64,000 nt of DNA from Archangium sp. Its GTDB lineage: Bacteria > Myxococcota > Myxococcia > Myxococcales > Myxococcaceae. Each line of letters starts with the position of its first letter. Position 1 is the stretch's first letter. Position numbers and translations under genes: made by a program. The stretch covers positions 62,001 to 126,000 of the forward strand of contig JAUYRZ010000029.1 of the NCBI GenBank assembly GCA_030695565.1, read 5' to 3'. Below are positions 17,251-28,188 of this stretch, one piece after another. A model generated the notes under the pieces. That model searched no databases, had not been told where the DNA came from, and saw only the letters and a list, made by a program, of their open reading frames with translations.

Positions 17251-17997
17251 ATGTCGACGGCCCTCACCACCCTCGAGCGTTTCGCCGCCAAGCAGGCCGG
17301 CCCCCATGAGGTGATGCGCGCGCTCGCTTCACACCCTGGCTACTTCGTGCCGATCGGCTTCGCCCCCACCCTCGGGCGCAGCGAGTTCGATCGCATCGTG
17401 ATGCTCAGCACCCAGGGCGGGCCGCCCGCGGGCGAGCTGTACGTCTTCACCGACGAGGCGTGTCTCGACCTGGTCAGTGCGCAACCCATGGGCAGCTTCG
17501 TCACGCCGGTCAGCGGCATCGAGCTGTTCTGCGCGTTGCCGACCAACCAGCCGCTCAAGTTGAAGGTGAACCCGGGCGGCACGCTGGAGCACTTCTGGTT
17601 CGTCAGCGCCGAGGCGATTTCGCTCGCACGGCTGTGGGGCCGGGCGATTCGGCTGGAGACCCTGCTCGCCAACCCCGCCTTGTCGAAAGACGGCCTGCAC
17701 GCCGCGTTGCGCACCTTCGAGGCCTTCACCATCCTGGTGCACCCGAACGACGCGGTGGCCACCGCACAGGGCCTGGGCGGCTACCAGAACCCCGCGATGG
17801 TCTTCACCTCGCCCGACAGCTTCGAGCGGGTGCTCGCGCAGGCGCCGGCCATGCGGGTGGAGCACCTGGGCGCGAAGGCGTTGTTCGAGCTGCTCCCGCG
17901 CGCGGGCGTCGATGGCATCGTCTTCAACCCGCTGGGGCCAGGGCCCAGGGCGTTCTTCCCGCTCAGCCTGGGCGTCAGCGTGTTGCAGCTCGCGTGA
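17251..17997 (+). CDS. SseB-like domain protein
   Basis: A 248-residue cytoplasmic protein. The N-terminal half resembles the SseB N-terminal domain (a family named after a serine-sensitivity enhancer): GYFVPIGFAPTLGRSEF, GELYVFTDEACLDLV, SGIELFCALP and KLKVNPGG in the expected order. The C-terminal half has a second, weaker copy (AMVFTSPDSFERVL and DGIVFNPLGPGPRAFFP). Function of the family is unclear; it is not a secretion effector in most bacteria. ATG 17251 is the first start in frame after the divergent gene. Confidence 0.65.
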   Translation: MSTALTTLERFAAKQAGPHEVMRALASHPGYFVPIGFAPTLGRSEFDRIVMLSTQGGPPAGELYVFTDEACLDLVSAQPMGSFVTPVSGIELFCALPTNQPLKLKVNPGGTLEHFWFVSAEAISLARLWGRAIRLETLLANPALSKDGLHAALRTFEAFTILVHPNDAVATAQGLGGYQNPAMVFTSPDSFERVLAQAPAMRVEHLGAKALFELLPRAGVDGIVFNPLGPGPRAFFPLSLGVSVLQLA

Positions 17998-18141
17998 GTG
18001 TGACCTGCGAGGCAACACCGCACTGAACGAAGTGTGGCCTGACTGGAGACACTGACGAGGGGCTTCGAGAGCGCGGGCGTCATGGCTCGTGCGGTGCACA
18101 CGGGGCGTGGGCATTCATCCCCACTCCCAAAGGAACACCCC

Positions 18142-19143
18142 ATGACGACGTCTTCAAGACGAACGACGAAACTGCTGGCCACGCTGCTCGGTGGACTGGT
18201 GCTGTTCGGTGCCTCCACCGCGCTGGCGCAGGTGAAGCTTCCGCTGATCACCTTCCACAGCCCGAGCCGTGGTGACTTCTTCACCACCAGCAACCCGGCG
18301 TGGACGTGCGCCTACTTCAACAACTGCCCCGCGGGCACCCCGACGCCGGCCGCGCACGGCTACGTGATCGTCGGCATTCAGGGCCACGTGTTCAACCCCG
18401 CCAACCCGCAGCCGGCCGGCACCAACAAGTTGCACCTGTGGTTCCACCCGGGTCGCGGCGACAACTTCCTCACCACGGATCCGAACTGGGCGGGCGCCCT
18501 GGGTGCCGTGCGCGACGGCTACACCCTGGCTCGTTTCGAGGGCTACATCCCGCAGACCGGCTCGATGCCGCTCAAGAGCTATTGGAGCGCGACCGAAGGT
18601 GACAACGCGGCGGTGACCAGCTTCCGGTGGTCCGTGCCGGCTGGCTACACCGAGTATCGCGTCGAAGGCCACCTGCTGCCGCCCGACAACGCGTCGTGCT
18701 CCGGCGCGCCGAGCACCTCCAGCGCGTTCGTGGTCCAGGCCAACGTGGTCTCGCGCTGGAACCAGCCGTCGTCGGACTTCATCGGTGGAGACCGCATCCG
18801 CTTCGCGGCGCCGGCCGATTGGTACACCTACGACTACTGGGGCCACACCTACCCCGTGCGCGGCTACTCATTCTCCAGCGCAGCCGCGGGCTACCCTGCC
18901 CCCGGCCGGCCGATCCTGTCGCTGCTCGCGCGCGTCACCACCGGCCGCATCCTCGTCGGCAACAATTGGTACGAGGCCGGCCAGTGGTTCCAGGCCCTCG
19001 GCAGCCAGGAAGACTTCAGCGGCCCGTGCGGCTTCTACGACTCGACGGGCGTCGCGCGCGGCGAGGTGGAGACGATGTTCAACGACCCCAACATCAGTGA
19101 CAACAGCGGCGGCACCACGGTGACCATTCAGCAGTGGTTCTGA
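18142..19143 (+). CDS. Secreted protein with three DUF5648-like repeats
   Basis: A 333-residue exported protein. The signal peptide (LLATLLGGLVLFGASTALAQ) is followed by three similar modules of about 60 residues. Each has an aromatic/GD or GDN turn and ends in a GY...GH pattern. The first is TFHSPSRGDFFTTSNPAW with GYVIVGIQGHVFNP. The second is LWFHPGRGDNFLTTDPNWAG with GYTLARFEGYIP. The third is SYWSATEGDNAAVTSFRWS with GYTEYRVEGHLLP. A fourth, diverged part with two Cys follows. This pattern recalls the DUF5648 carbohydrate-associated repeat; that link is inference. The start follows AAAGGAAC. A hairpin terminator follows at 19165. Confidence 0.65.
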   Translation: MTTSSRRTTKLLATLLGGLVLFGASTALAQVKLPLITFHSPSRGDFFTTSNPAWTCAYFNNCPAGTPTPAAHGYVIVGIQGHVFNPANPQPAGTNKLHLWFHPGRGDNFLTTDPNWAGALGAVRDGYTLARFEGYIPQTGSMPLKSYWSATEGDNAAVTSFRWSVPAGYTEYRVEGHLLPPDNASCSGAPSTSSAFVVQANVVSRWNQPSSDFIGGDRIRFAAPADWYTYDYWGHTYPVRGYSFSSAAAGYPAPGRPILSLLARVTTGRILVGNNWYEAGQWFQALGSQEDFSGPCGFYDSTGVARGEVETMFNDPNISDNSGGTTVTIQQWF

Positions 19144-19164
19144 GCACCGCGTGAAGTTCTCAGG

Positions 19165-19193
19165 GGGCCGTGCGGCGCTGTGCTGCACGGCCC
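19165..19193 (+). terminator. Hairpin terminator between convergent genes
   Basis: A perfect 9-bp stem, GGGCCGTGC paired with GCACGGCCC around an 11-base loop, followed by TCCTTG. It lies between the convergent secreted-repeat gene and the acyl-CoA dehydrogenase gene, so it may act in both directions. There is no strong T run. Confidence 0.6.
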
Positions 19194-19202
19194 TCCTTGC
19201 GA

Positions 19203-20903
<1,701 letters not shown>

Positions 20904-20924
20904 GAAACCGACTCTAATCGACCC

Positions 20925-21248
20925 ATGCGAATTCGACTGCTCACGTTCGTGATGTCTCTGGGCCTCTTCGCGTGTGGTCCCGTCATCGGAGACCCCTGCA
21001 CGGTCTCCAGCGACTGCGGTCCCGGGTTCTGCCTCAACGAGGCCTTCGCGCCCGGCGGGCTCTGCACCATCACCTGCACGGGGCTGGGCGGCGTCTGCCC
21101 TGCAGGCAGCGTCTGCATTCCCGACGCGATCGACGCGGACACCTCGGGGTGCCTGGCCAGCTGCACCAAAGACTCAGATTGCCGCAGCGGGTACACCTGC
21201 CGCACGGAGTACGGCAACCGCGTGTGCCTCGGCCCCGGCACTCTCTGA
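20925..21248 (+). CDS. Small Cys-rich lipoprotein
   Basis: A 107-residue lipoprotein. The lipobox LFAC follows a short hydrophobic signal (LLTFVMSLGLFACG). The mature part has 12 or more cysteines in repeats such as CTVSSDCGPGFC and CTKDSDCRSGYTC, the DxDC-x-GxxC pattern common in myxobacterial secreted proteins. It is divergent from the acyl-CoA dehydrogenase with only 21 bp between starts, and it ends at a strong hairpin. Function unknown. Confidence 0.7.
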   Translation: MRIRLLTFVMSLGLFACGPVIGDPCTVSSDCGPGFCLNEAFAPGGLCTITCTGLGGVCPAGSVCIPDAIDADTSGCLASCTKDSDCRSGYTCRTEYGNRVCLGPGTL

Positions 21249-21256
21249 GAAAGCAA

Positions 21257-21289
21257 AAGGGGCAAGGTCCACCGTGGACCCTGCCCCTT
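21257..21289. terminator. Strong bidirectional hairpin terminator
   Basis: The two arms pair as AAGGGGCA and TGCCCCTT outside, GGTCCA and TGGACC inside, with one A-C mismatch and a CCG loop. It is flanked by A-rich sequence on the left and T residues on the right. It separates the convergent Cys-rich lipoprotein gene and the 21321-21857 lipoprotein gene. Confidence 0.8.
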
Positions 21290-21320
21290 CGCGTTTGCGG
21301 ATTGAGCAGCGTCCGCTGAA

Positions 21321-21857
21321 TTACGGCATCGGGAAGCCGGTGAGGTGGATGTTCGAACCCGACATCGCCTTCAGGTTACGAACCTTGTCCGCGCGCTCCT
21401 GGCTGACTTCGCCGATGGGGTGCAGGCGAACGGCCTTGCCGATGACGCGCGCCGAGCGACGCGAGTAGAGGAAGATGTTGAACGAGTCGGTCTCGTGGTT
21501 GAGCACGAAGATGCCGTCCGTCTCCGTGGGAGCCGAGAGCACCGCGCCGGCGGCCGCCGCACGCACGAGCGGATCGGAAGGAGCCGACTGGCCGGTGAGC
21601 GCGCCGATGATGCCCGCGAAGGCGCTGCCGATGCCGCCGTCTTCGGCGCCCCAGCAGATGAAGTAGAACAAGCAGTTGATGGCCGCTTCACCCTGGATGC
21701 GCTCGCCCAGCGTGTAGCCGACTTCCTGAGGGCGCGACCACATGGCGGCGGGCTCGGGGTTCATGGAGGCGGTGGGGTCGATGTACGAGCGCTGGCCGTG
21801 GGCGCAGCCGACCGCGACAACCGCGAAGAGTGAAACAGCAATGAGGTTCTTGAACAT
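21321..21857 (-). CDS. Lipoprotein of unknown function
   Basis: A 178-residue lipoprotein. The signal peptide is LIAVSLFAVVAVGCAHG with Cys18 as the likely lipidation site. The mature part has a small hydrophobic central stretch (FAGIIGALTGQSAP) and a beta-rich C-terminal half (FVLNHETDSFNIFLYSRRSA and VRLHPIGEV). The start is ATG 21857, since the upstream extension is not signal-like. No family recognised. Confidence 0.65.
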   Translation of the reverse strand: MFKNLIAVSLFAVVAVGCAHGQRSYIDPTASMNPEPAAMWSRPQEVGYTLGERIQGEAAINCLFYFICWGAEDGGIGSAFAGIIGALTGQSAPSDPLVRAAAAGAVLSAPTETDGIFVLNHETDSFNIFLYSRRSARVIGKAVRLHPIGEVSQERADKVRNLKAMSGSNIHLTGFPMP

Positions 21858-21930
21858 GGTGTGGACTCCCTCCCTGTAATGGGGCCGCGAACCTACACAC
21901 GGAAGTGGGGGCTTCAAGTACGAAGTGGTC

Positions 21931-22293
21931 ATGGCAACCAGCGGCCTCGACCTCGTGTTGATGACAGCTGATCGAACCCAGAAGCGGGTGATCGCGAGCC
22001 TGCGGTGGCCCGCTGAACTCGACGATGAAGTGCGCGAATTTCTCCGCGACAACCTGTTGGCGGAGCGGCTGGGCGATGCACGGCGAGCCGCGGCGGCGTT
22101 GAAGCGAGGCCTCGTGCCGGCCAGCGAGCGCGTCGCGTTTCTGGCGGAGCGGCCGTTCTATCTGCCCGAGGTGTCGGAGACGTTGGCGAACGCGATCGAT
22201 CTGGAAGATCTGGTCGCGGTCTTCTCGACCGGCCTTCAGGCGCTGCGCACGGCAGACCCCGAGCTCGACCTGGTGTTCGAGTTCATCGACTGA
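21931..22293 (+). CDS. Hypothetical protein, helical
   Basis: A 120-residue soluble protein with no signal peptide (ATG 21931; a GTG at 21925 is also possible). It is acidic and mostly helical by composition, with RWPAELDDEVREFLRDNLLA and TLANAIDLEDLVAVFSTGLQAL. No motif or family is recognised. It is divergent from the 21321-21857 lipoprotein gene. Confidence 0.55.
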   Translation: MATSGLDLVLMTADRTQKRVIASLRWPAELDDEVREFLRDNLLAERLGDARRAAAALKRGLVPASERVAFLAERPFYLPEVSETLANAIDLEDLVAVFSTGLQALRTADPELDLVFEFID

Positions 22294-22355
22294 CGCATCA
22301 CCGTTGGCATCGAGCGCAGTCGAGATGCCGGCTCTGGTTCGTGCGGGGCGAACGG

Positions 22356-23084
22356 CTATTTCGCGGGAGGCCGCGGGTACACGAGGCAGGTCTGGGGAAA
22401 GTACGCCGACTCAGGCGAGACGTAGTTCACCGACATCGCCTGAGCGGTCTTCGCGAGCTCGGTGCCGAATGAAGGCACGAAGCACACGTCAGGCGCCGAC
22501 TTGAACTTGTTCTGGATGCGCTGAAAGCCCCGCTGCAGCGTGGTGAGATCCAGCTTGCCGCCGCGCAACGGCACGGTCGGGCCATTGGGATCGCCGCCGG
22601 GCAACTTGCCCAGGTTGGTCTGCAGCTCGAACCCATCGGCGCGCTGAATCACGCGCAACTTCCCCGGCACGGGCTCATCGATCCACGCCTGAAATTCGGG
22701 CGCATCCCGCAGCTTCAGCTTGAAGGCGATCGCCGCTTCGGGGTGTTGGAGCCACACCTCTTCTTTGGCATCAGCGAGCGTCGCCAGCAGCGCAGCGATC
22801 TGCGCGAGGTAGGTCTCCTCGTCGGGCACGAGCACCACCGGTCCGCTGCCCGCGGGCAGCACCGTCTTCTCACCGCTCAGCGTGACCAGCCGTGCACCCG
22901 AGGGCACCGCAGGACCGACCGGCGTGAACGGCACCACTTCATAGAGCGCGTCGCGGGCATCACCTGCGTCGACCACCACCCGCTCCAGCGGCTCGAGGGG
23001 TTTGGGCTGCGCGCGGGGAATCGGAGCGGCGGGCTTTGGCTCCTGACACGCCCCCAACAAGAGCAGTACGGGGAGCCACCTCAC
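22356..23084 (-). CDS. Lipoprotein with ExbD/TolR-like periplasmic domain
   Basis: A 242-residue lipoprotein. The lipobox LLLLGAC follows the GTG start at 23084, which overlaps the stop of the phosphatase gene (GTGA), so the two are probably co-translated. The middle part has VVLVPDEETYLAQIAALLATL and VWLQHPEAAIAFKLKL, resembling the periplasmic domain of ExbD/TolR proteins but without their membrane anchor. A second beta-rich part with two Cys follows. The ExbD link is by pattern only and should be regarded as weak. An alternative start at 23126 would lose the clean lipoprotein signal. Confidence 0.55.
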   Translation of the reverse strand: MRWLPVLLLLGACQEPKPAAPIPRAQPKPLEPLERVVVDAGDARDALYEVVPFTPVGPAVPSGARLVTLSGEKTVLPAGSGPVVLVPDEETYLAQIAALLATLADAKEEVWLQHPEAAIAFKLKLRDAPEFQAWIDEPVPGKLRVIQRADGFELQTNLGKLPGGDPNGPTVPLRGGKLDLTTLQRGFQRIQNKFKSAPDVCFVPSFGTELAKTAQAMSVNYVSPESAYFPQTCLVYPRPPAK

Positions 23085-24049
23085 TTCAGCACCGCGGTCG
23101 CTTCGGGAAACGCACGCGCCACGCACTGCGCCGAAGCGAGGCCTTTCGTCACCGCGTCGTAGGCTGCTTCCTTCGCGGTCTTGAAGAGCACCATGCCGGT
23201 GAAACGTTTCGGGTCATCCGCGCGGCCTGCATTGCGGATGTAGATCGACTTCACGCGATCGGGGAACTCGGCGCGCATCTGCGCGTAGACCTCAGGGTCG
23301 TGTTCGCCGGAGTCGCCGATCAACACCACCTGGTTGGGGAGCTCCTTCAGCAACGAGCGGATGACCGGCTGCTTGTAGTTCGAGAGCGTGGAGGGCCCGA
23401 GATCGCGCAGGTAGATGCCGAAGACGGGAAAGCCGTGGCCGTTCAAGAACGAGCGCACGCGGCTCAAGTACTGCGCGGGAGACCCGCTGACCAACGCGAA
23501 GCCCGGGCGCGCCGCCTTGTCTTCTTTCAGGCAGCCGTAGAACTCGGCCATGCCATCGACCACCGGTTGGTTGGTCTCGTCTTGCATCAGCGCGGCCTTC
23601 ACCAGCTTCGAGGTGCTCACCACGTTGGTCACCGCCAGCGTGTCGTCGAAGTCGGAGACCACGAAGAACTCAGCTTCCCGAGCGACGATGTCGACCGTGG
23701 CGATGCCCGCCTGGGCGCCCTTCACGAACGCTTCGGCGGTGGTGAGCCCGACCTCGAAGGGCTGCTTTTCCCCCGAGAGCGTCACGCTGAAGTTTCCATC
23801 ATGGCCGCTGGCCACCTCGACGCTCCGGCCGGCGTAGCGGAGCTCGACGGGGGCACCTTGCCAGTTGGGCGAGGTGAGCCGTCGCAGGTTCTTCGAGAAG
23901 GTCGAGCTGCCGGTCGAAGGCGCGTGTTTGAGCACCCGGCCGGAGAGCGTCACCTGCCCCGGCGTACCCACGGCAGGAAACAGGAGCACCGCCGCGTCGG
24001 CCCAGCACGTCGCCGAGAGCAGTACAGAAACCAGTGTCAGAGAACGCAT
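23081..24049 (-). CDS. Secreted App1-like phosphatidate phosphatase (HAD-type)
   Basis: A 322-residue exported protein related to App1 (DUF2183), which dephosphorylates phosphatidic acid using Mg2+. A signal peptide (LTLVSVLLSATCWADA) precedes a beta-rich N-terminal domain. The HAD motifs are FDDT in the VSDFDDTLAVTNV segment (nucleophile Asp133, second Asp135), LVSGSPAQYL (motif II Ser) and IGDSGEHDPEVYAQM (motif IV). The Lys motif is probably in SNYKQPVIRSLL. Yeast App1 acts on membranes from the cytosol; here the enzyme is predicted periplasmic or secreted, possibly acting on host, prey or self phospholipid. It forms an operon with the downstream lipoprotein. Confidence 0.78.
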   Translation of the reverse strand: MRSLTLVSVLLSATCWADAAVLLFPAVGTPGQVTLSGRVLKHAPSTGSSTFSKNLRRLTSPNWQGAPVELRYAGRSVEVASGHDGNFSVTLSGEKQPFEVGLTTAEAFVKGAQAGIATVDIVAREAEFFVVSDFDDTLAVTNVVSTSKLVKAALMQDETNQPVVDGMAEFYGCLKEDKAARPGFALVSGSPAQYLSRVRSFLNGHGFPVFGIYLRDLGPSTLSNYKQPVIRSLLKELPNQVVLIGDSGEHDPEVYAQMRAEFPDRVKSIYIRNAGRADDPKRFTGMVLFKTAKEAAYDAVTKGLASAQCVARAFPEATAVLK

Positions 24050-24119
24050 GAGCGCGGCAGCTTACCTTTCGTCTTGCGCAGGGGCACGCAGTCCCACTCG
24101 AACGGTCGGCCTCGAACAA

Positions 24120-26360
<2,241 letters not shown>

Positions 26361-26388
26361 CCCTTTCCCCCTCGGGGGAGAGGGAGCT
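26361..26388 (+). terminator. Hairpin from the dispersed repeat, after the kinase gene
   Basis: The arms CCCTTTCCCCC and GGGGGAGAGGG pair with one T-G wobble and a 2-base loop, directly after the kinase stop. It is a partial copy of the GGGAGAGG-type repeat. There is no T run, so termination is inferred from stem strength and position. Confidence 0.5.
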
Positions 26389-26449
26389 CACGGCGACAGT
26401 TACGTAGAATCCTGTAGCCGAAAAATTGATCAGTTCCGTGGTGCACCTA

Positions 26450-26479
26450 CTCTGTGTGTGCAGCTGCCCACACACGGAG
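26450..26479 (+). promoter_or_regulatory. 5' leader hairpin that buries the ribosome-binding site
   Basis: The arms CTCTGTGTGTG (26450-26460) and CACACACGGAG (26469-26479) pair over 11 bases with one T-G wobble, around the loop CAGCTGCC. The GGAG of the second arm is the only Shine-Dalgarno motif of the ATG at 26487, seven bases away. Translation should therefore depend on opening the stem. Whether it is a real riboregulator is inference. Confidence 0.5.
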
Positions 26480-26486
26480 AACGCCC

Positions 26487-26648
26487 ATGAAGAAGCTCAT
26501 TTTCGCAGTGATGACGGTGATGACGGTGGTCGTTGGTGGTGTGGCTGCCGCAGGGTCGATGAGCAAGCCCAGCGATCGCGAGGTCGAGCAGGCGATCGAC
26601 TCCCGGCTTCACGCGATGCTGGTGAAGCTGAACGCCACCAAGAAGTGA
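26487..26648 (+). CDS. Small exported peptide, 53 residues
   Basis: A very short ORF with a clear signal-peptide-like start (KKLIFAVMTVMTVVVGGVAA) and a mature part of about 30 residues (PSDREVEQAIDSRLHAMLVK). GGAG lies 7 bases upstream, inside a hairpin. The basic N-terminus, hydrophobic core and AAA/AAG-like cleavage site support a real gene. It is upstream of carD and in the same direction, with a 52-base gap. Function unknown. It is small enough that homology would be hard to detect. Confidence 0.55.
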   Translation: MKKLIFAVMTVMTVVVGGVAAAGSMSKPSDREVEQAIDSRLHAMLVKLNATKK

Positions 26649-26700
26649 CCTGCTTGGATAACGAGTGACTTCGCAAAACGGTCGTGGTGGAAGTCACACC

Positions 26701-27657
26701 ATGCCCGACATGACGTCGCTCTCCGTCGGCGACAGGCTGGTGTATCCGAACCAGGGCCTGTGCTCCGTCACCGAGATCAAGACCGAGGAGATCGCCGGTC
26801 AGAAGCTCACTTTCGTCAGCCTGGTCATCATCGAGACCGGCGCGAAGGTGAAGGTCCCCCGCGAGAAGCTCGAGAAGAACGGCGTGCGCCGTGTCTCGAC
26901 TGCCGACGACGTGAAGAAGGTCGTCGACTATCTCAAGGGTGCCTCTGACAAGGCGTCGCTCGATTGGAAGAAACGCGCCCGCGAGAACACCGCGCGCTTG
27001 TCCGAAGGCGGTCTGCTCGGGCTGGCTGAGGTGGTGAAGGGTCTTCAGGAACTCTCCGAGCTCCGGCCCCTGCCCCCCAAAGAACGCGATCTCTACAACG
27101 ACGCGCGCCACCTGTTCGTCGACGAGCTGTCGGCGGCGATGGGCGTGCCCGCGGCCGACGCGGAGGATGCGTTCGACATTCTCCTGTTCATTCCCGGCCG
27201 CGATCGGCCCAAGCGCACCGCCGAGGAGTTCGCGGGCCTGGGTGAAGAAGGCGACGAGCTCGGCATGGAGGGCGATCTCATCGGCATCGACGGGGGCGAA
27301 GAGGCCACCGAAGAATCGACCGAAGAGAAGGCCGAAGAGGGCGAGTCGGAAGAAGGCGGCGACGACGAAGAAGAAGGCGCCAAGAAGAAGCCGAAGGCGG
27401 CCGCCGCTGCGGCGCCTCCGAAGACGGCCAGGGGCAAGAAGACGCTCATCTCGGATGTCGAGGTGACCATGCCCGCGTCGCTGGCGCTCACCGAGAACCT
27501 GCCCAAGAAGCGGGGCCGCCCGCCCAAGCCGAAGCCCGAGGTGACGGAGCCGCCTCCGCCGCCGAAGAAGCGCGGCCGCCCGCCCAAGCCGAAGCCCGAA
27601 GTGACCGAGCCCCCTCCTCCGCCGAAGAAGCGCGGGCGTCCGCCCAAGGCCAAGTAA
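26701..27657 (+). CDS. carD: CarD, RNAP- and DNA-binding global regulator with AT-hooks
   Basis: CarD of Myxococcus xanthus controls light-induced carotenogenesis and starvation development by binding RNA polymerase and AT-rich DNA. The 318-residue product has the CarD/CdnL/TRCF RNAP-binding module at 1-75 (LSVGDRLVYPNQGLCSV and IAGQKLTFVSLVI) and a helical part to about 170. A long acidic stretch follows (about 173-226, many Glu), then a Lys/Ala linker and three AT-hooks, each KKRGRPPK, at residues 271, 291 and 311. The architecture and length closely match M. xanthus CarD (about 316 residues). ATG 26701 is the conserved start; GTG 26665 upstream would add 12 unlikely residues. Confidence 0.93.
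   Translation: MPDMTSLSVGDRLVYPNQGLCSVTEIKTEEIAGQKLTFVSLVIIETGAKVKVPREKLEKNGVRRVSTADDVKKVVDYLKGASDKASLDWKKRARENTARLSEGGLLGLAEVVKGLQELSELRPLPPKERDLYNDARHLFVDELSAAMGVPAADAEDAFDILLFIPGRDRPKRTAEEFAGLGEEGDELGMEGDLIGIDGGEEATEESTEEKAEEGESEEGGDDEEEGAKKKPKAAAAAAPPKTARGKKTLISDVEVTMPASLALTENLPKKRGRPPKPKPEVTEPPPPPKKRGRPPKPKPEVTEPPPPPKKRGRPPKAK
27500..27656 (+). repeat. 60-bp tandem repeat coding the CarD AT-hooks
   Basis: A near-identical 60-base unit occurs about 2.5 times. It codes for the hook KKRGRPPK followed by a PKPEVTEPPPPP linker. Hook number could vary by slippage between strains. Confidence 0.75.
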
Positions 27658-27672
27658 TTTCCGGAGATCATC

Positions 27673-28188
27673 GTGATCCGCATCTTCACGCTCGACGAGT
27701 TCGATCCAGCGCTTCTCAAGGCGCTCACCAAGTCGCTCTACACCGCGTTCGGCGTGGGCTCCGAACACAGCGGCGCCGTCACCGTGCCTCACGGGCAGCA
27801 GGAGCCCTACGACGCCAACAAGCTCCTCGACGCGATGCCCAAGGTGCACGCGCTGGCGGACGACAAGGTGCTGTTCCTCACCAGCCGCAAGCTCGCCCCA
27901 CGGAAGCTCGTGTCGGGTGAAGCGCCCACGTACGGGTTGTCGCGTTACGGGCAGCAGCGAGCGGTGGTCACCACCTCGACCATCAAGGGCCTCGCGCCCG
28001 ACAACGTGAAGCTGCTCGCGCGGTACGCGATGCAGGAGGTCGGTCACACCTACGGGCTGCACCACTGCCTCGATCCGCGCTGCGCGATGTACCCGCAGTG
28101 GACTCCGTCGTACGCGCTGGGTGAAGCGAGCTTCTGCACGTATTGCCGCGATTCGAGCGACGCGAAGATCCGCACGACGAAGTCGTGA
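27673..28188 (+). CDS. carG: CarG, archaemetzincin-like Zn-binding partner of CarD
   Basis: CarG forms a complex with CarD in M. xanthus and is needed for its activities; it is not a protease. The 171-residue product carries an archaemetzincin-like motif with the pattern Q121-E-V-G-H125-T-Y-G-L-H-H131-C132, then C137-A-M139 and C155-T-Y-C158. The first His of the HExxH zinc-protease motif is Gln here, while the Cys quartet is intact, consistent with a structural zinc role. The GTG start lies 15 bases after the carD stop, and the stop overlaps the next gene. The pair is a marker for Myxococcota. Confidence 0.9.
   Translation: MIRIFTLDEFDPALLKALTKSLYTAFGVGSEHSGAVTVPHGQQEPYDANKLLDAMPKVHALADDKVLFLTSRKLAPRKLVSGEAPTYGLSRYGQQRAVVTTSTIKGLAPDNVKLLARYAMQEVGHTYGLHHCLDPRCAMYPQWTPSYALGEASFCTYCRDSSDAKIRTTKS

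Noticed and set aside
26665-26700. Earlier GTG start for carD
   Set aside because: It adds 12 residues not seen in the known CarD start; MPDMTSLSVGD fits the family.
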